Positions 1 through 10,540 of a DNA stretch of 64,000 nucleotides are shown one piece after another; within the stretch, counting starts at the first letter, position 1, and each line of letters opens with the position of its first letter. The stretch is from positions 236,501 through 300,500 of the forward strand of contig JAUJYZ010000465.1 of the NCBI GenBank assembly GCA_033675265.1, in the 5' to 3' direction. The DNA is from Actinostola sp. cb2023 (taxonomy: Eukaryota > Cnidaria > Anthozoa > Actiniaria > Actinostolidae). The notes under the pieces were generated by a model. That model was not told where the DNA came from, made no database searches, and was given only the letters and a program-made list of their open reading frames with translations. Position numbers and translations under genes: made by a program.

Positions 1-185
1 CGTAAACTTTTCGGGCCCAAAAAGATATCCCAGAAATGTGAGACACTTACTTTGCAAAGCTGTTCTTTTGACATGTTGTTACAGAGTTTCATGTCTGTAA
101 ACTGCTTTGTTTTGAAGATATAGATTTTTAAAGAAACCCTTTTCGGGCCCGATAAGCTTTCGGGGTTTTCGAGAGACGGCCTCCT

Positions 186-330
186 GGACCCGACAAGGAC
201 CCGACAAGGACCCGACAAGGACCCGACAAGGACCCGACAAGGACCCGACAAGGACCCGACAAGGACCCGACAAGGACCCGACAAGGACCCGACAAGGACC
301 CGACAAGGACGACAAGGACCTGACAAGGAC
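186..330. repeat. 11-bp minisatellite (GACAAGGACCC)n
   Basis: About twelve head-to-tail copies of GACAAGGACCC, nearly perfect until the last two units. The array abuts the unique part of an interspersed repeat family (331-782) whose other copy, near 60480, follows a different 57-bp satellite. Reading frames across it, such as the repeated Gly-Pro-Cys-Arg phrase on the minus strand, are products of the 11-bp period and not evidence of a gene. Confidence 0.95.
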
Positions 331-782
331 CTCATCAGTCAGCTACACATACTGCGTACTCTAGTAGTTACGCACATAACTGGCTCTGGAAAGATTGGCA
401 CGCGCACTACCTGATAAAACTCAACGGTCGACTAATCGCACAGCAAGATTACAACCGTTGATCAAGGTATAATGATAATTGGTAGAGCAATATATGCAAC
501 AAAATATTGAACACGATAACAGCACATCCAAAAAGAGGGCAACTCATCCAATGACATAAGAAGACACCGACAAAAATGACAAACAATCCAACATTCACAG
601 ATCTAACAAGATGGCAACACGTTCGATAAAAATATCGGCAGCACATGTACTACTGACATAGTAGTGCACCCAACCAGATGACAACATATATCCGCCAAGA
701 TACTGAACAATATACATTAACTTTGAAGATGCCGTAATCAGGCATGATATAAGGAGTTATCTCTGTTTAAATTAATCGAAAA
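331..782 (+). repeat. Interspersed repeat family R1, copy 1, left part
   Basis: This block starts CTCATCAGTC and closely matches 60463-60900, with the same order of motifs and only scattered differences. In copy 1 the family is interrupted after position 782 by two TTAA-flanked elements and resumes at 1859. The join is contiguous in copy 2 at about 60905. Minisatellites at the left edge of both copies recall non-autonomous Helitron-like elements, but no Helitron termini were identified. Confidence 0.85.
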
Positions 783-786
783 TTAA

Positions 787-1186
787 AGTGCAACTAACCC
801 CTATGAGATTGTTTTAAAAATCTATTCAATATAAGCTGAATGGTGGGTTCAGTGATATTTGATGACGTCTACTAAGGAATCGTTTATTAACAAAAACGCC
901 CTTGTGCTGATAATTGACATTTGTAAACTTACAGAATATTTTCACAGTCTTTATAAATGATTTTATAACTTTTTTGCCCATTTAAAAAAATAGTTATTCT
1001 TGAAAAAGTCGAAATAAGCCTATGGCAAATTCCTTAGTAGACGTTATCAAATTTGCATATAGAGATTTCAAACCTCTATAACTCATAAACGCAAGGTTCA
1101 AATCACAAAATACTGAACCCACCAACTATTCATGCAGCTTATATTGAATAGATTTTTTAAATTATCTCATAGGGGTTAGTTGCAAT
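787..1186. mobile_element. TTAA-flanked MITE, family B
   Basis: Inverted-repeat element of about 400 bp whose ends read AGTGCAACTAACCCCTATGA and its complement, with inverted arms of roughly 75 bp. TTAA lies at 783-786 and 1187-1190, the target preference of piggyBac-type transposases. Subterminal sequence (AAACCTCTATAACTCA and GATGACGTC) is shared with the family F foldbacks elsewhere in the window. No coding capacity. Confidence 0.8.
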
Positions 1187-1190
1187 TTAA

Positions 1191-1858
1191 GGTACCAGGG
1201 GACCTTCGTGACACTGTTCACTGAAAGTCGCGTAGCGCGCTAACCACTCGTCCAACATGTATAAAAGTATACATTTTCTTAAATAAATGCAGATTCTAAA
1301 TATGCTGGAGATTATTTCCTATTTTGTAAATGTTTTTTGTTATTGCACATTTTAGAAAATTCGACCGGCCTTGTTCAAAGAGAATTTTGCACGCGGGAAT
1401 TCAATCGATTTCTAAACGGATCAATGCCATTGTAATGAGCACACTTTGTTCTAAAAAACTGTGTCTCCGTGCCTCGTTTAAAAGTTATTTGATGATTTAT
1501 GTGTAAATCGCTTAAAAACACATTAATGAACTTTGACAGCAAATATCTCCTCAACAAAAGCGTTTATCGGAAATCGGAGACACAGTTTTTTAGAACAAAG
1601 TGAGCTCATTACAATGGCACTTTCCGTTTAGAAATCGATTGAAGTTCCGCGTGCACAATTCTCTTTGAACAAGGCCGGTCGAATTTTCTAAAATGTGCAA
1701 TAACAAAAAATATTTATAAATAGGAAATAATCTCCAGCATATTTAGAATCTGCATTTATTCAGCTTTAAGAATATGTATACTTTTATACTTGTTGGACGA
1801 GTGGTTAGCGCGCTACGCGGCTTTCAGTGAACAGTGGTCACGAAGGTCCCCTGGTACC
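1191..1858. mobile_element. TTAA-flanked long-TIR MITE, family A, copy 1
   Basis: Foldback element of 668 bp with inverted arms of about 280 bp starting GGTACCAGGGGACCTTCGTG. TTAA flanks it at 1187-1190 and 1859-1862; the left TTAA is shared with the neighbouring family B element, so the two stacked on one target. Each arm holds a tRNA-like block (GGACGAGTGGTTAGCGCGC) near its outer end. The second copy is at 62574-63090. The short minus-strand frame at 1375-1557 crosses the palindrome centre and is not taken as a gene. Confidence 0.9.
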
Positions 1859-1975
1859 TTAAAGTGATGGAACTCAGCAAGTTGACTATGAAGGTTGTAG
1901 CATCAACTTAAACGTCCAAGTAGTAAAATACCACCGCTTGAATTGAACCAGAGCCAACTATTTCTTTAATACTCA
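1859..1975 (+). repeat. R1 family, copy 1, right part
   Basis: Continuation of the 331-782 repeat after the two inserted elements. It matches 60905-61018 closely, through AGCCAACTATTTCTT, where the two copies diverge. That point is probably the true right boundary of the family. Confidence 0.8.
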
Positions 1976-3433
1976 TTCTTTCCAAGAACCTTGTAACAGG
2001 AGTGGAACAAACTGCCCAGCCAAGTAGCTTTAAGCAAATCACTTGGCAATTTCTATGATTTATTAATTAGTATATTTATTAGCTTTGAAAATTCGATTTT
2101 GCGAATTATAAGCAGCTAATTAACAGTGCATCGTGTCCTAGCTTAATTTTGTACACAACAACTTTGGAGGGATTGAAATATACGAAGATCCAGAGCTTGT
2201 CTTCAAAACATGATATGCTAATTTGGTGACGTCAAAGGAGGCATTTGCCGAAAAAAATGTATTTCAAGTATTCGCGGTTTTCACCTACGTCATTGAAATT
2301 TTTCCCAGAACTTATATAGAACAAAACCTTCATAGGCCGAAAGAACAGCCAAAGCCATATATCTCAGCCGAAGCTTTAGTTAAAAGAAGTTTTAGATACG
2401 AATATATGAGCGATCGCTTATGCTCATAATTTAGTTAAAATGTATGGGTCCGCCATCCTGGTGTCCATCGATGGATACCAGGAGGGAGGGGGTGACTCCA
2501 TTGTTCTCGAATTAGCATTTTTGACCGACTGATAGTTACCAGTGTGACGTCACGGCTCGTTCGTGCGAATTTCAATATGGCAGCCAATCTGACCTTCTTT
2601 ATGCCGACTATACAACGTTCAATATTCTGTTCAGATCTACATGTACAGTCTATATGAATATTTTTTTAGTATCTAGAGGTATTAATGTGTAAGAATATCT
2701 CTACCGAGATAAAAGTAATGCAAGGATTAAGTGTTTTTTTTCGGAGTTTTAGTCTTGATGGTCATCAAATGGAGAGCGAAATCTTTCGACCGGGTAAAGG
2801 TCTCGGCTTTCTAGAGAAGCTAAATTAAGTAATGGTGACTTCAAAAAAGGAGGTTCTGCTTAGAAGGTAATAACCACGGACTGTGTGGAATATGGTGGAT
2901 GTACATGCTCTGAATCTTTGTATCTTTGCCTCCAAAGTTGTTGTGTACAAAATAAGGACACGATGATTGGAGACCGTCATATATATCCTTGGATTTCGTG
3001 GTGAAACTGTGTTCTCTTCATTTGCTAATTACTTTTACATTAGTTATTTATGTATATCACTCATGAAGTCGAATGTGCCTTGGTTTCAATACCAATTTAG
3101 TGAATTTGGTTAGTTTTATGACTGCATGAGTTTCTGACAGTAAATATAAAGATATTTTAGCTTATGTTTAAGATATTAATTTATTAACACAATGATAATA
3201 TAAAGAGAGATTTGGATTATATCAAAACGAGAATAAGAATAAATATTGTAATCAGTGTACTCGAATAAAGGTGTGTGTTTTTTAGGAGCTGCGGAGGGTG
3301 CTCAGGTCTTGATCTGGGTTTAGATAGGGGGTGTATCACTGGGGTCTGTAAACCCTGACCCTATCAACATGGCCCATACCCATATAGCAAATATATGGGA
3401 GCACACCTCCCCAGTGTTTTATTCAAAGTTTTG

Positions 3434-3457
3434 CCCCCCCCCCCCCCCCCCCCCCCC
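3434..3457. repeat. Homopolymer run of 24 C
   Basis: Uninterrupted poly-C of 24 bases. Its true length is unreliable in most sequencing chemistries, so this is a likely assembly weak point. Confidence 0.95.
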
Positions 3458-4061
3458 TCAATTTCAGAATCACTAATAAATATTACGCTTTGTTTATAGA
3501 ATGTATCTACCAGTATTTTCAGTTGTTTATTCTGAAAATGAGAACTGTCTTACAACAAGACTAAGCTCAATATTTTAGAATCAGTCAAGCTTGATTTTAG
3601 AATTGATACAATTAATATACAATGATCTCATTCTCACTGTTGTTCAATGCAGAAAATGGTAACTGCAGCATGCATGTTCTTAGTAATTAAATAATACAAC
3701 ATATGCTATAAGAGCAAGACTATTAACCAGTTGAACTGAAAACCTTGAAATTTCTGGGAATTTTTGATAACTATATGCTTTGAAATCAACTGAAAATTGT
3801 TAGTAATTCCTATGGGAATACCCAATAATTCCCAGACTGACAAAGAAAACTTCTATACCATTTAATTCAAATCTGAAATACTGAATATTATAGACCATGT
3901 TAATAACATAATACATATAAAATATAATTAATAGAGTGATGGCACTTAACCCGTGAAACAGATATTAGCCAAGTAGATATTACTAGACACTTATAATTCC
4001 ATTGTTTTCTTTTGATTTGACTATATTAATCACTAATTATTAGATTTTGTTTCACGGGTTA

Positions 4062-4216
4062 GAGTGATTCCAATAAACCTGGCCACCACTAATTAGCTGT
4101 CAGTGTTTATTAGATGCAAATTAAGAAACAAAAGAAAGCAAAAGAGTGATCGAGTGTCTAATAGTGTGTATTGGTGTAGTTAGTAATTGCCCAGGTGTAT
4201 TGGAATCACACTCTAA
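4062..4216. mobile_element. Small MITE, TIR AGAGTGATTCCAATA
   Basis: About 155 bp bounded by AGAGTGATTCCAATAAACCTGG and its near-complement ending AATCACACTCT. TTA/TAA sits outside the ends. It lies inside the spacer of the large foldback. Directly upstream is another short inverted pair built on TTTCACGGGTTA (about 3949 and 4051). Confidence 0.65.
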
Positions 4217-5349
4217 GTGCCACAACTCTAATATTAAATAATAATATCAATTAGTAATAAGCTAATAAATATACTAATTAATAAATCATAGAAATTAGCT
4301 TAATAAGCTACTTGGCTGGGCAGTTTGTTCCACTCCTGTTACAAGGTTCTTGGAAAGAATGAGTATTAAAAAAAGCATGTATATATGTTATGATTGTGTC
4401 TTCGGATTTTGGGCTTCCTGTGGTGTACATGTGCTCAAAGATTAAGAAACGCAAGAAATTCGGTTACAAATCAACCTAAGCGCAGCAGGTTATAGTTTTC
4501 TCTAGCTTTCTATAGATATTTCGTATTTCTAAAGTAATATTTGTCTCAAATTTTAAGGCTTTGAAAAATTTCGATTTTGCGAGCGAGGTAAATTACAGTG
4601 CATCGTGTCCTTATTTTGTACACAACAACTTTGGAGGCAAAGATACAAAGATCCAGAGCATGTACACCCACCATATTCAACACAGTCGATGATTATTACT
4701 TTCTAATCAGAACCTCCTTTTTTGAAGTAACCATTACTTAATTTAGCTTCTCTAGAAAGCCGAGACCTTCACCCGGTCGAAAGATTTCGCTCTCCATTTT
4801 GATGACCATCAAGACTAAAACTCCGAAAAAAACACTTAATCCTTGCATTACTTTTATCTCGGTAGAGATATTTTTACACATTAATACCTCTAGATACTAA
4901 AAATATATACATGTAGACTGTACATGTAGATCTGAACAGAATGTTGAGCGTTTTATACTCGGTATCAAGAAGGCCAGATTGGCCGCCATACTGCAGCTAG
5001 CTGTGACGTCACACTGGTTACTATGAGTCGGCCACTTTTGAACAATAGAGTCACCTCCTCCCTCCTGATGGATACCAACATGGCGACTAAGTCACGAAGA
5101 CTGAAAATCATCTTTATATTGCAAACACTTCAATTTTTAAACAGCTACATTCATCAAAATAAAGTTACTGATCATCTACTAAGTTAACATCGTATTATTT
5201 CAAACGAATTTTCCTATTTGGCTTTGAAAATGCGCGTGACAGTATTGCGTGACAGAATTGGACTCGCAATAAATCGAAAACAAAACATCTAAATTACCAC
5301 ATTATTTTGGTAAGACTTTTCTTATAACGACATAAACAAGATATCCAAG

Positions 5350-5690
5350 AAACAGTTTTGATTTTAGCTTTTTGATGACGTCACGTGAAAACCGAGAATA
5401 TTCTCTGAACTAAAATAGCCAAAAAAAAAGTATATGGAGTTATGAAATGAAAACACATGAAAACTAAGAAACATTTCTGTAATTTCAAAATGCCAGTTAT
5501 TTGTACTATGGTGGTTTTTTTTGTATAATAAATTATTCCTCCCATGACGTCATTTCAATTACATTTTGAGATTTCAAACCCTTATAACTCACAGATGCAA
5601 AGGCCCAAATCACGAAGCTAAGTATCAAATCCTGCGACTATTCACCTTTCATAGATTAAATTTTCATATGTTAAACAATTTGGCTGCTTA
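5350..5690. repeat. Family F foldback MITE remnant
   Basis: Closely matches 61630-61925 (GAACTAAAATAGCCAAAAAA, then the phrase around TTCAAACCCTTATAACTCAC). It carries TGACGTCA at both edges of its core. The block from 5100 to 5350 before it has no recognised content. From 5690 to 6030 I see only a further TGACGTCA and no gene. Confidence 0.7.
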
Positions 5691-6035
5691 GTATAGACTA
5701 ATGGCACATTGTATATGGTATTCCTCGTTCACTGTGTAAGTGTACTGAACACCTTTGAAAATGGTTTTCAATAAAAATTCAATTGTGTTAAAATGACATA
5801 TGATCATGACGTCACAAGGAGCAACAAATGAAAGTGGACCTTGGATTTCAAGAACTTGCAAAGGTAATACTTTTGCTATCTTATTGGTAATGCATATTTG
5901 ACCTAAATTGACTTTCAGCCAGAAAATGTAGCCGGCCAGTTTGGTGTGGTGTGTAACAAGGTTTTGTGTAGAGGTGTCCAGTCGTGATAGAAGTGTTTTA
6001 GATGCACACGCACACGCAAACATGGTGTTTATGAG

Positions 6036-6105
6036 CTCAGTTTAGTTCAGTGGGTCCCAGTCCCCTTCTGTTCAATCAATAGGGGTGTAGTCGGTTCGAA
6101 TAACG
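6036..6105 (+). other. tRNA-like sequence / SINE head
   Basis: An A-box match TAGTTCAGTGG is followed about 45 bp later by GGTTCGAAT, matching the B-box core of an RNA polymerase III internal promoter. The flanking stems needed for a functional tRNA cloverleaf are not evident, and an AT-rich tail follows. This fits a tRNA-derived SINE head or tRNA pseudogene better than an active tRNA. Confidence 0.5.
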
Positions 6106-6540
6106 CTTCACTTATGGATTGATTATTTGATTGAATTGATTAATTAATTAAACAGGAATAAATTATTGATTAAGTACTACAATGTGACTCCGAAATAAGA
6201 CACTGGGCTTCCTGTGGTTTATGCTCGCGCATGCGCACACACTATTCAGAACTGTCACTGTTGCGCGCAATGTAACACGGGATACCCGTTAGTGTGAAAT
6301 TGTACGCGCGAAAGCGTGATTTATTCAGTGCAATATGAAAGGTGAGAAACTATCAGTAACAATCATCGAAGTTTCTACAGCTTATTTTCTTATTTTATTC
6401 TACGGTGGCGTATAAGGGCCAAACGTTGCACGGCAATTATGGCGCGATACGTTTTGCTAACAGGCGATAACATGTTTTATTAATTATTATTTACTAAGCT
6501 GTCACCTCTATTAAGCGGTCAGTTAGCTATTTTCCGACGG

Positions 6541-6563
6541 CAATAATAATAATAATAATAATA

Positions 6564-6606
<43 letters not shown>

Positions 6607-6613
6607 TAATAAT
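6541..6613. repeat. (AAT)n microsatellite
   Basis: About 24 AAT/TAA units with one internal AGT and one AAC variant. It is followed by TTATTCACTTATACTTATT, like the 3' tail of a retroelement. The stretch 6110-6540 before it has a GC-rich patch (TCGCGCATGCGCACAC) and no gene I can support. Confidence 0.9.
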
Positions 6614-6705
6614 TTATTCACTTATACTTATTAAACTTATAAGGTAAATGTAAATTATACTTAGAATGTCCAAACGTTTTCGATCAATAGATCATCTTCA
6701 CTTAT

Positions 6706-6943
6706 TAGCCATTTCGGAGTTGATGTTTAGCAGAGCATTGTGGGGCTGTTTTGAGGGACGCTTTATTTTCAATACGGCGACAAGTTTGAATAGTGATGTA
6801 CCAAAGTTTTAAGTAAGTGAGTTTGGCACAAAATAATTATGTTTCCCAGTCATTTCCTCGTGTATTACAGTAAATAGACAGCAATAGCGTCCCTCAAAAC
6901 AGCCCCACAATTCCTTTCGAACATCAACTCCGAAATGGCTAAT
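6706..6943. mobile_element. Foldback MITE with 57-bp arms
   Basis: Inverted arms 6706-6762 and 6886-6943 start TTAGCCATTTCGGAGTTGA and run to GGGACGCTA. They match almost perfectly apart from a short mismatch at the middle. The spacer of about 120 bp has no coding potential. Confidence 0.8.
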
Positions 6944-6959
6944 ATTGCGCAAATATCAA

Positions 6960-9360
6960 CCCTAAAATTTTCAGATGCGCATTACAATAATTACCTTAGA
7001 ATAATTACCGCTTAATAAATAGTATTGTATTTAATGTACAGCCCTGCTTCACAAAGACCTGTGGACAATAGAGTTATGGGAAAATGCGAGTCTTGGATAG
7101 GCAGCCCCTGCATTGCATATACTCTGTACGGAAACAGGGGAAGCAGGACTCAATACCCAATAACCCATTGATATTCCTAACCTGTAATACCCGAAACTAC
7201 TCCTTAAACCCACACATGTACATCCAAAACTATTACTGAATGAACCCCTCATACCCGAAACTACAACAAGTGCTATACAAAAACCAGCTAGAAATCAACG
7301 AGGAGGCTGTATGACCCCCGAAACTGAGAGTCAAGTCTTCCCCTATTCTAAAACGCCTCATAATTCAGGTTAAGATTCTGACAAGCTAGAAAATGTTCTA
7401 CCCGTAACTTTCTGCATATAAAGATCCGCCATTTCGGCCGATTTCCATCCGATCTTGTGGACACCTTCTTCTTTTGAGGCACCGAAAAGCCTTAAGAGGG
7501 CGGCAGTCCCACCCCTAAAGCCTGGTAGAAGTCAATTGTCAAGTGTGTTGAGATACCGAGAGGGTCTAGCTTGCACTGTGTGAGAAATGGGGCGTTGATA
7601 ACGTAGTCATTCTTTGAAGTTGTTTGAAAATGGTAGCCGTTACGCAGGACAACCACCGTTTTTATCCTATTCAGGCCTGAGGCCCTGTTCTCCGAGGATA
7701 AAATAAGCGTGATCGTTCTATGGGGTATATTTAAGGGTCTTGGAGTAAAGCCGGTGCAAAAGATGAAACACAATTTATCAAAACAAACACTACAAATGGT
7801 TAGACCTTCGCGTGGCTCGGATGATCACGTAAATGATGGTCCCGTCTCTCCACCCGACTACAATATAGACTAGGGGGGACGTAAAAGAACCACTGAGGAC
7901 GTGAACAAAACCTCTGGCAGTTCAAGTTCAAGTTTATTTCACACACATATTTACAAAAATGACAACAATAAAAAATGACCACCTTCAGAGTCCCTTGTGT
8001 CATGCTGAATCGGCCGTACGGAGTAATATGATAGTAATTTACAATTTACAATGGGGAAATCTTGGCCTGTGCCTGGACGTGAGGCAGTTCTTCACGAAAT
8101 GTTGCAAAACAGATTTCCCCGACCATGTTATTCCAGTCATGCGAACGAACCTCGTACTGTATTAATATATCCAGTTTACCGCTCACAACATTCTCTTGGG
8201 TACAAGAAAATACAATGTACCGATAATGACTCTATGTTGTGACTGCACTTTCCCTTGGGATAGGTGACGTCTATTATGGGGAATAATTCCTGAAGTGAGT
8301 CGCGTTCAATTAATACAAATAAACGCCAGTATCTCCTCCACAAAAATATTTAGCCTATCAGAAATCCGCTTAGAACATTTATTAATTTAAAAAGCTACAT
8401 TTTGGCTACAGTTCTCCTTCAACCAAATTATGACCTGGTTTGAAAATTAAGAACAATCTTTGGACATGCACTCACGAGATGCATCAATGGGCAAGCAACC
8501 TTTCAGATTCGAGTATTGATTTACACCCATTTTTAAAATTAAAAAGTGCTGAAAAATCATTATTACTATTACTGCAACTGAGATACACACACAAAAAGTA
8601 CATTCCAAATTATCTACATTAATTACAACGCCGAGACAATCCCACAACCAGATTTTAACATGTCTACTTCCCGACCTAATTCATTATATAATTATTGTCT
8701 TTTTACCATTGTGATAATATGGAGTTTGTCCAAATTTCTATTTGCAAATTAATATTTAATAAAGTTATTCTTCCAGCGATCTTGGATTCAAACTTTAGAT
8801 CGAGTTCCTATTCATTCACTATAGTCGGCGGTCGCCAAAATACATATAACCTTCCAACATGAGCTTCGGGAAGCCGACAATGGCAGTTACAGGGGTGCTT
8901 CCCTGGCTGGCCGAGGTAGGGGCACTGGCTTGGGTACAACTGAGTCCTCTCTATTCTGACTTTTAGCACAACAACACTATGTCTTTAGGAGAAGCAGGTA
9001 CCAAAGTCGTATAGGAGAAGGAAGGAACTCCAGGAAGCTTCATTCCCATTGGACCTCGCGGTCTTTCGTACCCCGGGCTTTCGTAGGCCCTGGAGCTTCC
9101 AATGCGATCTAGTTCAATCTTCGATTCTAGAGAGCCAACCCTTTTAGTTTTTACCTACCATCATGTATCAACGAACGTCAAACCTGTATTGCCCAAGAAA
9201 TGTAATAGATTATAGTGATCCTACTATAGTACCATGATCTTCGGCAATTCACCTGCTGTGGCATATATATCGATGCAGCCAAAATATTTATTATATTAAT
9301 TATTGTTATTAAAGGACACCTTGGTAAACATCATTGATCATGACACATTACAACCAGGTT
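6960..9360. other. No gene recognised (2.4 kb)
   Basis: Only short open frames occur here (for example minus strand 7492-7773 and plus strand 7959-8242), none with a recognisable domain or codon pattern. Around 7920 the phrase TTCAAGTTCAAGTTTATTTC resembles a non-LTR retrotransposon tail. Nothing else is supported. Confidence 0.6.
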
Positions 9361-9804
9361 CAGTTAAACCAAGAGAAAATGAGGGACAGAGAGTGAATCT
9401 GCCAGTCATGGCCTTGGGATATGTGAATCGTAGTTGGGCTATTTTTAGAATGCGGACTTAAAAGAAAACTTACTTCCGTTTCTGTTTGAGTGTCAACGTG
9501 GTCATATGTTTTGACTGTTTTGTCGATGAAACCAATTCAAAAATGAAGGAAAATGTTTTTTATTAAGCAGATACTTCGAAAAGGAAAGAGATATACTCAG
9601 ATTAAAGTGACTCGCTGGGAGGAAATTGGAATTCTTTCGATGAATTTGAACCCGATAACTGAATGCGAAGACGACGGCTCTGATTGACCTGATTTATGAC
9701 ATATTTCGAACGAGCAACCCTCCGAACTTCAACAACCATTTCAAAGAAGCTCAGGCGGCAAACAGCGGAGGGCGAACGTTAAAAATAAACTGTATTTATT
9801 TATT

Positions 9805-10164
9805 ATGGTCGCAGTGGACAAAAGAGATGAAGCAACTTTGCTGCCGATAATAAAGAAATGGATAGAGCCTGGAACGATTATTGTATCAGATTGTTGGAAG
9901 GCATATTGCAATTTGGAAAAGCATGGCTATGAGCACAGAACAGTCAACCATTCGAAGGAATTCGTGAACGATGACGGTGATCACACAAACAGAATTGAGG
10001 GCCATTGGAGGCAGGCAAAGGTGAAAATGCCTAAGTTTGGAGTGAAGAAACATTTATTTTCTTCGCATCTTGCAGAGTTTATGTGGAGGTACATGAATAA
10101 AGAGGAAGACTTATTTGAAGTGTTCTTAAATGATGTAAATAAAATGCACTGCTGCAATGCATAA
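9805..10164 (+). pseudogene. Merlin (ISXO2-like) transposase, C-terminal part
   Basis: An open frame of 119 residues homologous to the DDE domain of ISXO2/IS1016 transposases. Visible landmarks are LLPIIKKWIEPG, VSDCWKAY holding the second catalytic aspartate, NHSKEFV, then HTNRIEGHWRQAK, and the trailing LAEFMWR. The family usually has an N-terminal zinc-binding region and a first catalytic Asp about 20 residues before this frame starts. Neither is present upstream, so this is a 5'-truncated copy or the last exon of a split gene. Clean codons indicate fairly recent activity. Confidence 0.85.
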
Positions 10165-10289
10165 TTTAGATGTTTACATTTGTAAGATAGATACCGCTTT
10201 GTTAGAACACGACTCCTAACACACTATACGGACTGAAATATATGACAGTGGTGATTGACATTTTTTAGTTTATTAATAAAGGTTGTTAT

Positions 10290-10395
10290 TTGAAATACAA
10301 AATGAGCGTGTTGTTCTGTAGTTAGGAGGGGAAAGGGGGAGTGGGGCGCTTAATAGAGGGGAGGCGCTTATTTGAGGGGGGCGCTTAATAGAAGA
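10290..10395. repeat. GC-rich GGCGCTTAATAGAGG direct repeats
   Basis: Three imperfect copies of GGGCGCTTAATAGAGGGG occur just 3' of the transposase frame and its probable polyadenylation region. They lie inside the Merlin element and could be subterminal or 3' untranslated repeats. No function is shown by sequence alone. Confidence 0.6.
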
Positions 10396-10540
10396 TTTAC
10401 GGTAAGGATACTTGTGGTAATGTTTGATTAACATTAAAATGAGAACAATTCACGTTATAGTCAGTTATTAATCATACTGTCGGTTTTATCAGGATAAATA
10501 AAGTTTTTGTTATTATTATTACTGTTTACAATTGTGGTCT

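Larger units (their letters stand above)
1966..5095. repeat. Large nested foldback region
   Basis: Two sets of inverted repeats. The main arms are about 2451-2966 and 4602-5086, close to 500 bp each with many matches. Both hold a TGACGTCA palindrome and the phrase TTTGGAGGCAAAGATACAAA at the inner end. A second pair, about 1966-2100 and 4245-4372 (AACCTTGTAACAGGAGTGG and its complement), is interleaved with it. This suggests one foldback inserted in another followed by rearrangement. No transposase frame is visible in the 1.6-kb spacer. Confidence 0.8.

Noticed and set aside
9805..10164. Bacterial contamination suggested by an ISXO2-like transposase
   Set aside because: It is flanked by long inverted repeats in AT-rich animal sequence with nested eukaryotic foldbacks and lacks any neighbouring bacterial gene; Merlin explains it.
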